From assembly GCF_014884385.1 (NCBI RefSeq), contig NZ_WKFH01000001.1, positions 62,001 to 126,000 on the forward strand: a DNA stretch of 64,000 bases, read 5' to 3'. The translations under genes were made by a program, and so were the position numbers. Of the stretch, positions 43,218 to 50,490 are shown piece by piece (position 1 is the first letter of the stretch; each line of letters begins with the position of its first letter). Under the pieces are notes generated by a model. That model had not been told where the DNA came from, did no database searches, and saw only the letters and a list, made by a program, of their open reading frames with translations. The DNA is from Phycobacter azelaicus (lineage in GTDB: Bacteria > Pseudomonadota > Alphaproteobacteria > Rhodobacterales > Rhodobacteraceae).

Positions 43218-43839
43218 GTTGCCCCCCAGTTTCTCTATTGAGCGCACGCCGGATTTTCGGCACTGCGAATTCCCTCGGCTCGTGATAGTCGATCATGGTG
43301 CTGAACCGGCCTTTCGCGTCGAAAAGGAAAACGCTGGCAGTGTGGTTCATGGTGTAGTCGCCACCTTCGGTCGGCACCCGCCCATAGCGTGCGCGGAAGC
43401 CCTGTGCTGCGCGCGCAATTTCCTCTTCCGGGCCAGTCCACCCGCGGATCGACGGATGGAAATAGCCGACATACTCGGCCATTGCCTCGACAGTATCCCG
43501 CTCTGGATCGACGGTGATGAACACCACGTTCATTCCCTCCGCCTCTTCGCCCAGGTCATCAAGCCAGCCGGAAATATCCGACAGAGTCGTCGGACAAACG
43601 TCCGGGCAATAGGTGAAGCCGAAGAAGACCATTGACGGGCTGCCGATAAGGTTTTCGGGTCCAACCTCGTTACCTTCGTGATCTGTCAGGCGGAATTCCA
43701 TTTCAGATAGGGCAACCGGGCGCAACCCCGCTTGTTCGGGCGCGCCGGGGCCATCGACCTGCCACCACCCAACAACAAGTGTCAGGATGATCGCCGCGAT
43801 GCCAGCGAAGGCATACTTGAGGATCGACCGTCGGGTCAT
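43207..43839 (-). CDS. SCO1/SenC-family copper chaperone (intact copy)
   Basis: The protein has 210 residues. One N-terminal anchor (about 8-26) is followed by a thioredoxin-like fold with the copper site CPDVC (C78 and C82) and the conserved His at 166 (YTMNHTASVFLFD). SCO proteins deliver copper to the CuA site of cytochrome oxidase or act as thiol oxidoreductases. The start overlaps the PCuAC stop as ATGA-type coupling. A second sco gene leads the operon but is interrupted. Confidence 0.92.
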   Translation of the reverse strand: MTRRSILKYAFAGIAAIILTLVVGWWQVDGPGAPEQAGLRPVALSEMEFRLTDHEGNEVGPENLIGSPSMVFFGFTYCPDVCPTTLSDISGWLDDLGEEAEGMNVVFITVDPERDTVEAMAEYVGYFHPSIRGWTGPEEEIARAAQGFRARYGRVPTEGGDYTMNHTASVFLFDAKGRFSTMIDYHEPREFAVPKIRRALNRETGGQHEN

Positions 43840-44303
43840 TAGCTCTCGGGACCGCGCGCTGCAATACCTAGAATTGGAACCTCGACCACGATCTCACCAC
43901 CGTCCGAGAAGTCGAGCGTCAAGGAAAAGCTTTCGCCCTTGGCCATCGGTCGCTGCAAGCGCATCAGCATGGCGTGAAGGCCACCCGGTTCCAGAGACAC
44001 AGATTCACCCGGCGCAATCTCGATCTCGCCTGCAGGTGCCATTGAGCTAACACCATCGGCATTTGTGGATGTCTGGTGAATATCAGGCATCATCGCCAAA
44101 TCCGTGCGGAGGCCAGTAAGTATCACAGCCTCGTCGCCTGTATTGCGGATTGTCATATACGCGACACCCGGACGGTTTACGCCGATTGACGCGCGCGCCC
44201 AGGCATCTTCGACGACAACGTCTTCCGAACCAGCTTCTACCGGGGTCGCTGTGCTTGATGCGAACATGCTTGCGGCCATCAGGCCATAGAGTACTGTCTT
44301 CAC
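43839..44303 (-). CDS. PCuAC-type periplasmic copper chaperone
   Basis: A GTG at 44303 gives 154 residues and a signal peptide (VKTVLYGLMAASMFASSTATP); an ATG at 44336 would overlap dsbA-type coding. The DUF461/PCuAC pattern is present: RNTGDEAVILTG, MMPDIHQ, then SMAPAGEIEIAPGESVSLEPGG-type sequence and LHAMLMRL, giving the His/Met copper ligands. It hands Cu(I) to SCO or to the oxidase, which fits its place directly before sco. Confidence 0.9.
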   Translation of the reverse strand: MKTVLYGLMAASMFASSTATPVEAGSEDVVVEDAWARASIGVNRPGVAYMTIRNTGDEAVILTGLRTDLAMMPDIHQTSTNADGVSSMAPAGEIEIAPGESVSLEPGGLHAMLMRLQRPMAKGESFSLTLDFSDGGEIVVEVPILGIAARGPES

Positions 44304-44325
44304 TTTGCGGTTCCCTTTTTGACCA

Positions 44326-44985
44326 CTAGCTGCCAACTGCAGCTACTTCGGCGTCAACCTGTTGTCTCAATTCGTCCATTCCAAACGGATCTAGCGGCTT
44401 GCCATTGATGTAGAACGTTGGGGTCTGGCGAACGCCCATTGTTTCTACGTCCGCTTTGTCCTGATTGACGATTGCCACGATATCGGGTGATTTCATCTGC
44501 TCTATCGCAAGTTCGAGATCGAGCCCGGCTCCGGCCGCGATCTTTCCCAGCTTTTGTTGATCAAACGCCCCATGCGCCGCCCACGCGTCTTGATAAGCCA
44601 TTAGAGCATTTAGCACCTGTTCGAACTTGCCCTGCATCCGGGCCGCTTCTAGCAACTTGACGGCTATATCCGAAATCGGTCCGTGAAACGGAGTGTATCG
44701 TATGACAACACGCACGGCTTCGGGATTTTTGTCCAAAATATCTTTTACGACGGGGTGAAATGCGCGACAGGCCTCGCAGGCTGGATCGAGGAACTCAACG
44801 ATGGTCACGGGGGCTTCAGCGGGCCCCAAAACAGGCGAATATGGTCGCATCAAAGCGTCCGCCAACTCTGGCGCGACAACCGCACGTTCAGATGACGGTT
44901 TTGGTTGGTTTACATACCACGCGGCCCCACCAAAACCGGCAGCACCCATTGCGAGAACGGAAATAATCAACCCGCGTCGGTTCAT
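44326..44985 (-). CDS. DsbA/DsbG-type thioredoxin-fold oxidoreductase
   Basis: The protein has 219 residues. After an N-terminal anchor or signal (about 6-24), the thioredoxin fold carries CEAC at 70-73 and the cis-proline loop VRQTPTFYING. It probably makes or repairs disulfides in the periplasm. It overlaps the DsbB gene by 4 bases, so the pair forms a dedicated disulfide system within the copper chaperone operon. Confidence 0.9.
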   Translation of the reverse strand: MNRRGLIISVLAMGAAGFGGAAWYVNQPKPSSERAVVAPELADALMRPYSPVLGPAEAPVTIVEFLDPACEACRAFHPVVKDILDKNPEAVRVVIRYTPFHGPISDIAVKLLEAARMQGKFEQVLNALMAYQDAWAAHGAFDQQKLGKIAAGAGLDLELAIEQMKSPDIVAIVNQDKADVETMGVRQTPTFYINGKPLDPFGMDELRQQVDAEVAAVGS

Positions 44986-45404
44986 GATTTTTTCTCCTTG
45001 AGAGATAGGACTGAAAGCGCACCAATAAGCGCAAATGTAACAACGGCCATCAGCGGAATGGGGATGCCTAACACCAACTGGTTGTCGTCAGTGCAAGAGG
45101 GCCCCGTCGCAGTACAAGGTTGGACGCGTTCAGGTATGATCCCGACATATAACCCCATATGCCAAGCAGCCACTGCTGCGCCACCAAGTGCGAGTACGAC
45201 ACCGTACCGACCAACACGCGGATCTTGCCACCATAGTCCCAGCCCAAGAATTATCGCCAGTGGAAACATGAAGGCGCGCTGGAACCAGCAAAGAACACAA
45301 GGTGTCTGCCCCAGCACTTCGCCAATGAACAGAACAGCAAGCGAGGCGATGAGGGCGATCACCCAAGCCAGCCCGAGGGCAGTTTCTCCGTATAATCGGT
45401 TCAT
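44982..45404 (-). CDS. dsbB: DsbB-type quinone-linked disulfide oxidase
   Basis: The ATG at 45404 gives 140 residues and four membrane helices. The two essential cysteine pairs are CVLC (36 and 39) and C97/C104 (VQPCTATGPSC). It re-oxidises the neighbouring DsbA-type protein and passes electrons to quinone. Its start lies 5 bases after the stop of the interrupted sco gene, showing that sco was the operon's first gene. Confidence 0.9.
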   Translation of the reverse strand: MNRLYGETALGLAWVIALIASLAVLFIGEVLGQTPCVLCWFQRAFMFPLAIILGLGLWWQDPRVGRYGVVLALGGAAVAAWHMGLYVGIIPERVQPCTATGPSCTDDNQLVLGIPIPLMAVVTFALIGALSVLSLKEKKS

Positions 45405-45409
45405 TTGGG

Positions 45410-45490
45410 TCAGAGCCTCTCTCTTAGATCGGTAAGTATCTCTTCGGCAGAGGTGCCATAAGCCCAAGAGTCGGTGAAGCGCGCCTTTGG
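45410..45490 (-). pseudogene. C-terminal remnant of the interrupted sco gene
   Basis: Just beyond the IS end, the minus strand reads PKARFTDSWAYGTSAEEILT and seven further codons to a TGA. This is the normal end of SCO1/SenC proteins (an aromatic-Gly-Thr stretch and a final helix). The main part of the gene lies on the other side of the element, at 46751-47256. A few codons between the two parts are missing. Confidence 0.85.
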
Positions 45491-45551
45491 AGAGGTGGTC
45501 CTGCTTTTTCGACCAGAATGCAGCCCAGTTAAGGTGGATCAGGGTTTCACA

Positions 45552-46382
45552 TCAGGCTGCCATTTTCATGGGTTCCGGTTTGCTGACATGGACCTCTTCG
45601 GGGGTCAATATGCCATGGGTCGAGTGGGGCCGCTCGGCGTTGTAATAGGCCAGCCATTTCCCAATACCGTCTCGGGCCTGTGACCCGGTCTCGAAGGCGC
45701 GCAGGTAGACGCATTCGTATTTCAACGACCGCCACAACCGCTCGATCATGCGATTGTCGATCCAGCGGCCCTTGCCATCCATCGATATCTTCACCTTGGC
45801 CTCCTTCAGCTCATCGATCCAGTCGCTGCTGGTGAACTGCGATCCCTGATCGGTGTTGAAGATCTCCGGCGGGCCATATTTGGCCAGCGCCTCTTTCAGC
45901 GCCGCGACACAGAAGTCTGCCTCCAAGGTATTCGACAGCCGCCAGGCCAGCACCTTGCGGCTATACCAGTCCATGATCGCCACCAGATACAGGAACCCCC
46001 GCTCCATCCGGATATAGGTGATGTCGGCGCACCAGACCTGGTTGGGCCGGTTGATCGCCAGTCCCTTGAGCAGGTAGGGATAGATCTTGTGCGCCGGGTG
46101 CTTCTTGCTGGTGTTGGGCTCCTGGTAGATCGGCACCAACCGCATCAGGCGCATCAATCGCCGCACACGATGGCGGCCACATTTGTGACCCTGCCGCTTC
46201 ATGTGCCGCGCCATCTGGCGAGAGCCATACCACGGGGTCTCCAGGAACTGCTTGTCGATGATCTCCATGAAGGCCAGGTTCTCAGCGCTCTCCCCCTTGG
46301 GCCGGTAATACAGCGTCGAGCGCGACAGTTGCAGCAGCCTGCATTGCCGCCGCTGGCTCAGCTCATGATCCTTGCTCACCAT
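45552..46382 (-). CDS. IS3-family transposase OrfB, copy 2
   Basis: The protein has 276 residues with the complete DDE core (VWCADITYI, FNTDQGSQFTS, NRMIERLWRSLKYE). It differs from copy 1 by Ile instead of Thr in SDWIDEL. It should be functional as an OrfAB fusion product. Confidence 0.92.
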   Translation of the reverse strand: MVSKDHELSQRRQCRLLQLSRSTLYYRPKGESAENLAFMEIIDKQFLETPWYGSRQMARHMKRQGHKCGRHRVRRLMRLMRLVPIYQEPNTSKKHPAHKIYPYLLKGLAINRPNQVWCADITYIRMERGFLYLVAIMDWYSRKVLAWRLSNTLEADFCVAALKEALAKYGPPEIFNTDQGSQFTSSDWIDELKEAKVKISMDGKGRWIDNRMIERLWRSLKYECVYLRAFETGSQARDGIGKWLAYYNAERPHSTHGILTPEEVHVSKPEPMKMAA

Positions 46383-46684
46383 TTTTTGCCTCGCGTCCCG
46401 AGCAGTTGAACCGAGGCATTCGCTAAAAAATCCCGTTCCACCACCAGCTGCCCGATCTTCGAATGCAGCTTCTCGATCTCTGCCTCCTTCCCCTTCCCGG
46501 GATCAGCGCCTCGCCGGGTGAACGCCGTGGCCATGTTCTCGATCGCCGCCCGCTTCCACGTGCTGATCTGGTTCGGATGCACGCCATACTTCTTCGACAG
46601 CTCGGCCAGCGTCATCTCTTCTCGGATCGCTTCAAGCGCAACCTTCGCCTTGAACTCAGGCGTATGCGTCTTTCTCTTTGCCAT
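46376..46684 (-). CDS. IS3-family transposase OrfA, copy 2
   Basis: The 102-residue protein matches copy 1 residue for residue, with the helix-turn-helix followed by a coiled coil. The six-A frameshift site at the end is kept. Confidence 0.92.
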   Translation of the reverse strand: MAKRKTHTPEFKAKVALEAIREEMTLAELSKKYGVHPNQISTWKRAAIENMATAFTRRGADPGKGKEAEIEKLHSKIGQLVVERDFLANASVQLLGTRGKKW

Positions 46685-46750
46685 TTCGGATCGTCTCTCT
46701 CGTCATACGATCCACCTTAACAACTGGTCCGAATTTCCGCGACCACCTCT

Positions 46751-47256
46751 AGATGCGATGTGTGGCCCATTGTGTAGCCATTTGGTGCTGAGGCCTCCTC
46801 GATCCGCTCATAGAAGATCGGAAAGGTCTCGGACGTCTCAGCAATCTGCTCCGGCGTGCCGGTCAGCCCAATGATGCCTGCATTGAACAAGGGCACATAC
46901 TCGGCCAGCGCAGCGGGTGTGTCGCGTTCAGGATCAATCGAGATGAAGATAGGCTGTATTTTCTCTGCATCTGTTCCTAGGTCTTCCATGACGGCGGCAA
47001 CTTCGGCGAGCGTCGTTGGGCATACATCTGGGCAGTTGGCAAAGCCAAAAAAGACAAGCATCCACCGCCCGGCAAAGTACTCATCCGTCTGCACCAATCC
47101 ACGATGATCGGTCAGTTCGAAATCGGCGTAAAACGCAGGGTTAGAGGCATTAGCGTCGGTATCGGTCGAAGGTTCGAAATACTGGAATGCCGCAAAGGCA
47201 AGAAGCGCTGTGCCTGCCAGACCCCACAATAGTCTCTGAATAACTGAAAGACGCAC
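46751..47256 (-). pseudogene. SCO1/SenC-family gene, 5' part, interrupted by IS3 copy 2
   Basis: A GTG at 47256 starts about 169 residues: an anchor near 8-24, copper site CPDVC at C75 and C79, ISIDPERDTP and the conserved His in TMGHTSHL at about 165. The coding sequence then runs into the IS end. I prefer 47256 over the ATG at 47403 because a MerR-type promoter lies at 47291-47321, downstream of that ATG. The remnant end of the gene is at 45410-45490. The protein would lack the last strand and helix, so it is probably inactive. Confidence 0.85.
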
Positions 47257-47290
47257 GTTATTTCGCCCGTTTGATTCTCGGTTTTGAGCC

Positions 47291-47321
47291 GGTTTACATC
47301 CTCTAGCTACTGTAGGTTCAA
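47291..47321 (-). promoter_or_regulatory. MerR-type promoter of the sco-dsb operon
   Basis: On the minus strand TTGAAC (47321-47316), a 19-base spacer and TAAACC (47296-47291) are present. The spacer contains the dyad CCTACAG-TAG-CTAGAGG (47316-47300), nearly the same as at the P-type ATPase. It would place the Cu/thiol chaperone operon under the neighbouring MerR protein. Confidence 0.78.
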
Positions 47322-47426
47322 GTGGTTTTCTAAAGAGCGCGCCAGAGATCGCCAAAACGTGATTTCCGCGGTTGCGCCATGAGTGAGATAAATCTACATT
47401 CACTAGAGGATTAACGGGGTTTCGAC

Positions 47427-47855
47427 ATGCTCACAATTGGGACTCTTGCGAAGAGGACCGGCACCAAGGTTCAGACGATCCGCTACTATGAGCAGATTGG
47501 ATTGATGCCGGAACCTGGTCGGACTGAAGGCGGGCAACGTCGCTATGGTGACGCTGAACTTGATCGCCTCGCATTCATCCGGCACAGCAGACAGTTGGGA
47601 TTTCCGCTCGACGCGATCCGGGAGTTGCTTGATTTGTCCGACGCGCCGGACCGGCCCTGTCACGAAGCCGATGAGATCGCACGCCGACAATTGAAGCTCG
47701 TTGAGCAGAGAATGGAGCGCTTGAAAGCGTTGCGCGCGGAATTGAAACGCATGGTCAAGGAATGTAGTGGCGGCAACGCATCGCAATGCCGCGTCCTTGA
47801 AGTGCTAAGAGACCATTCGGAGTGTCTGACCGAGCACGATCAAATTGGGGTGTGA
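47427..47855 (+). CDS. MerR-family metal-responsive regulator (ZntR/CadR-like)
   Basis: The protein has 142 residues. The MerR winged helix is at 1-70 (LTIGTLAKRTGTKVQTIRYY, QIGLMPEPGRTEGGQRRY). A dimer helix follows. Cysteines suited to divalent metal sensing lie at DRPCHEADE (near 76), KECSGGNASQCRVLEVL and HSECL (near 114-132), which resembles ZntR/CadR more than CueR. It probably activates the three 19-bp-spacer promoters in this window, including those on either side of it. Confidence 0.87.
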   Translation: MLTIGTLAKRTGTKVQTIRYYEQIGLMPEPGRTEGGQRRYGDAELDRLAFIRHSRQLGFPLDAIRELLDLSDAPDRPCHEADEIARRQLKLVEQRMERLKALRAELKRMVKECSGGNASQCRVLEVLRDHSECLTEHDQIGV

Positions 47856-47886
47856 GTGAGCACAGAAAACTATTCGAAGTTTTTGC

Positions 47887-47917
47887 TTGAACCTACAGCG
47901 ACTGTAGCAATTATCTC
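47887..47917 (+). promoter_or_regulatory. MerR-type promoter of the transglutaminase-CDF pair
   Basis: TTGAAC (47887-47892), a 19-base spacer with the dyad CTACAG-CGA-CTGTAG, and TATCTC (47912-47917) lie 30 bases before the next gene. The layout equals the other two MerR-type promoters here. Confidence 0.8.
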
Positions 47918-47946
47918 TGTACTCGAAAGATTCGAGGAGCCCCATC

Positions 47947-48708
47947 GTGGCACATAATGACCCTTTATTGACCGCAACCCCGATCCTGGATTTTGGGGCG
48001 GCGCCCATAGCGGAGCTCATCGCTGCAAGGGGTTGGCGTGATCTGTCCGACACCGACAAGATTGGCGCGATCTATGACTATATCCGCAACGAGATCGCCT
48101 TCGGCTACAACCGCGCCGACGACATTCCAGCGTCCGAGGTGCTGTCTGATGGCTATGGTCAGTGCAATACGAAGGGCACGCTCCTTATGGCGCTCCTTCG
48201 GGGTGTGGGCATAAAGTGCAGAATCCACGGGTTCACGATCCACAAGGGCCTTCAGCGCGGTGTTGTGCCGGAGCTGGTCTACCCGATTGCGCCGGAAGAG
48301 ATCCTGCATTCGTGGATCGAGGTCGCACTGGACGGCAAGTGGATCAATCTCGAAGGCTTCATTCTCGACAGCGCGTTCCTGAAGGTTCTGCAATCGTCGT
48401 TTACCGACCGCGAGAGTCTGTGCGGTTACGGTGCTGGGACGGATTGCCTCAACGCGCCGCCTGTCGAGTGGACAGGGCAGGACACATATATCCAGGATAC
48501 CGGGATCGTGCAGGATTTCGGAACGTTCGACACGCCCGACGCTTTCTATGCAGAGCATGAGCAGAAATTCGGGCGTTTGCGCGGATGGCTCTATCGGAAC
48601 ATCATCCGGCACTGGATGAATGCGCGTGTGCGGGCCTTCCGCGCAGGCCGTCTGAAACCCGACGCCTCAATTGCGCACCAGCATGAGGGAGAGACCCGTG
48701 CCGCATGA
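47947..48708 (+). CDS. transglutaminase-like domain protein
   Basis: The protein has 253 residues. The transglutaminase-like core is at about 35-140: IYDYIRNEIAFGYN, the catalytic Cys in DGYGQCNTKGTLLMALLR (near 78), the His in LHSWIEVALDGKWINLEGF (near 118) and a following Asp. It has no signal peptide. It precedes the CDF efflux gene with overlapping frames and shares its MerR-type promoter. Its substrate is unknown; a role in metal stress such as thiol or peptide processing is only suggested by the context. Confidence 0.8.
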   Translation: MAHNDPLLTATPILDFGAAPIAELIAARGWRDLSDTDKIGAIYDYIRNEIAFGYNRADDIPASEVLSDGYGQCNTKGTLLMALLRGVGIKCRIHGFTIHKGLQRGVVPELVYPIAPEEILHSWIEVALDGKWINLEGFILDSAFLKVLQSSFTDRESLCGYGAGTDCLNAPPVEWTGQDTYIQDTGIVQDFGTFDTPDAFYAEHEQKFGRLRGWLYRNIIRHWMNARVRAFRAGRLKPDASIAHQHEGETRAA

Positions 48709-49636
48709 TCACCATGGTCACAGCCATGCCCATCTGGACCCGTCCAGCGGGGATCGCCGGGTAGCAATTGCGATTTGGGCGAACGGTCTTCTGACGGTTG
48801 CGCAGATCGTCGGCGGCATCTTCGCAGGGTCTCTCGCCCTGATCGCGGATGCGCTGCATAACTTCTCGGACATGGCCGCGCTTGTCATTGCCTTTGCGGC
48901 CCGCAAGATCGCGCGGCGGCCCGCTGATGAGCGAATGACCTTCGGCTATGGCCGGATCGAGACCGTGGCGGCCTTGATCAACTACACGACGCTGATCGTG
49001 ATCGGGCTCTATCTGATCTATGAAGGCGGCATGCGCCTTATCGAGCCGCCTGAGGTGAAAGGGTGGACAGTCGTCATCATCGCGGGACTGGCACTGGTGG
49101 TTGATGCCCTGACGGCGGGGTTGACCTATTCCATGCAGAAGGGCAGCCAGAACATCCGCGCCTTGTTCCTCCACAACCTCTCCGACGCTTTGGCTTCAGT
49201 CGCTGTGATTGTCGGTGGCACGCTGATCATCCTCTATGACATGCGTTGGGTTGATCCTGCGATCACGATTGGTATCGCGCTCTATATTCTGTACCTGGCC
49301 TTCGCTGAGATTGGTGGCCCGATCCGGACGCTGATGCTTGGCAGCCCGCCGGACATTGATGGAGGTGACGTGGTGGCCGTTTTGCGCCAAACAGAGGGCG
49401 TTAGCGACGTCCACCATGTGCACTTGTGGCAGATGGAAGAGAATGCTCCAGCGCTCGATGCGCATGTCGTCGTCGAAGATGTTGCATGGGGCCAGTTGGA
49501 GCAGATCAAGGCAGAGCTAAAGACGCAAATTGGCGCTGAGTTTGGGATTGATCATTCCACGCTGGAATTTGAGCGTAATGAAGCTTGTGACGTCGAGGCG
49601 CCGCTGTTTGGACATGACAAGCACCAGATCGAATAG
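48698..49636 (+). CDS. CDF-family cation efflux protein
   Basis: The GTG at 48698 overlaps the previous stop and follows GAGGGAGAG. The protein has 312 residues. It begins with a His-rich tail (PHDHHGHSHAHLD), then six membrane helices with metal sites HNFSD in helix 2 and HNLSD in helix 5, the zinc-type arrangement. The cytoplasmic C-terminal domain has VHHVHLWQMEENAPALDAHV. It exports Zn(II) and related ions in exchange for protons. Confidence 0.93.
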   Translation: MPHDHHGHSHAHLDPSSGDRRVAIAIWANGLLTVAQIVGGIFAGSLALIADALHNFSDMAALVIAFAARKIARRPADERMTFGYGRIETVAALINYTTLIVIGLYLIYEGGMRLIEPPEVKGWTVVIIAGLALVVDALTAGLTYSMQKGSQNIRALFLHNLSDALASVAVIVGGTLIILYDMRWVDPAITIGIALYILYLAFAEIGGPIRTLMLGSPPDIDGGDVVAVLRQTEGVSDVHHVHLWQMEENAPALDAHVVVEDVAWGQLEQIKAELKTQIGAEFGIDHSTLEFERNEACDVEAPLFGHDKHQIE

Positions 49637-49756
49637 CTTAGGTGATATGCATGATTGATATCTTTGGGGCGGCACCTAGGACGACGTGGAAGCAGACCTT
49701 GTTGCTGCTGCAGCGAAAGGGCACTTTGTCCGCGTAGCAGACCTTGGCGCCAAGTG

Positions 49757-49794
49757 GGGGTAGATTCCGGTAGGGGGCAGGATCGTATCATAAG
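49757..49794 (+). repeat. left 38-bp inverted repeat of the Tn3-family element
   Basis: The repeat starts GGGGTAGATTCC and ends CGTATCATAAG. Its inner end includes the stop codon of the resolvase gene. It differs from the right repeat at three positions (TA versus TC and TA versus CT). Confidence 0.9.
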
Positions 49795-50396
49795 GCTTTC
49801 TGTCGGTGACGTTTGACGATCTCCGTGACTGTGTTTTTTGAGATCCCGAGATCGCGGGCGATCCAGCGGTAAGATCGACCATCTTCCACGGCCTGAAGCA
49901 CCTTTGGCGCGAGCTTGTCGGATTTCGGACGTTGGCCGGGCTGTCTGCCGAGCTTTTTGCCCCTTGCCCGTGCGGCGGCGAGGCCGGATTTCACACGCTC
50001 GCTGAGGAGATCACGCTCAAACTGGGCAATGCCTGCCAACATGGTGGCCATCATCCGTCCGTGGGGCGTGTTGAGTTCAAAGGTCATGCCGTTCATGGCA
50101 ACAACCGAGACTTTCCAGCCTGCAAGCCTGTTCAGGGTATCGAGCAGATCCTGGGTGGAACGCCCCCAACGCGAGAGCTCGCTGACCAGGATCGCATCGA
50201 TCTGCCGGGTCTGCGCGAGATCAAGCACCCGACTGCGGGCGGCTCGATTTGCCGATGCCCCGGAAGCCGTTTCCTTGAACACGCCGATTACATCGTAGCC
50301 GCCACGTTCCGCGAAGGCGGTCAGTTCGGCCACCTGCCGCTCGCAGGACTGGTCGGATGTGGAGACCCTGGCGTAAATGGCCGCGCGCTGTCCCAT
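49788..50396 (-). CDS. tnpR: serine resolvase/invertase of the Tn3-family element
   Basis: The protein has 202 residues. The catalytic Ser is S12 in AAIYARVSTSDQS; the resolvase domain continues with SELSRWGRSTQDLLDTLNRL and ATMLAGIAQFERDLLSERVK. A C-terminal helix-turn-helix (YRWIARDLGISKNTVTEIVK) binds the res site, presumably in the gap before the divergent transposase gene at 50397-50490. It resolves cointegrates. Confidence 0.92.
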   Translation of the reverse strand: MGQRAAIYARVSTSDQSCERQVAELTAFAERGGYDVIGVFKETASGASANRAARSRVLDLAQTRQIDAILVSELSRWGRSTQDLLDTLNRLAGWKVSVVAMNGMTFELNTPHGRMMATMLAGIAQFERDLLSERVKSGLAAARARGKKLGRQPGQRPKSDKLAPKVLQAVEDGRSYRWIARDLGISKNTVTEIVKRHRQKAL

Positions 50397-50490
50397 TTGA
50401 ACCCCCTTGGATTTTGGCCTTGCAAGCCATTGATTTTGCTGGTGCAGATTTTGTCCCGAACAGACTAATGACTAACAAGGACAATCCAGC

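Larger units (their letters stand above)
45491..46750 (-). mobile_element. IS3-family insertion sequence, copy 2, inside sco
   Basis: The element is 1260 bp with the same ends as the copy at 10978-12237 but in inverted orientation. The flanks are TGG and AGA, so no target duplication is seen. Together with the few missing sco codons this implies a deletion at insertion or later recombination between copies. It separates the MerR-type promoter from dsbB and the following genes. Confidence 0.93.

Noticed and set aside
10978..46750. The two IS3 copies as ends of a composite transposon
   Set aside because: They are inverted and 33 kb apart, the outer flanks do not form a shared target duplication, and copy 1 has its own CAT duplication.
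46757..47403. ATG at 47403 as the start of the interrupted sco gene
   Set aside because: The MerR-type promoter lies downstream of it, so the transcript would not contain that codon; GTG at 47256 fits the membrane anchor.
49637..49756. Short frame between the CDF gene and the Tn3 end (DVEADLVAAAAKGHFVRVAD)
   Set aside because: It could be a fragment cut off by the transposon, but it is too short and has no start or family match that I can support.
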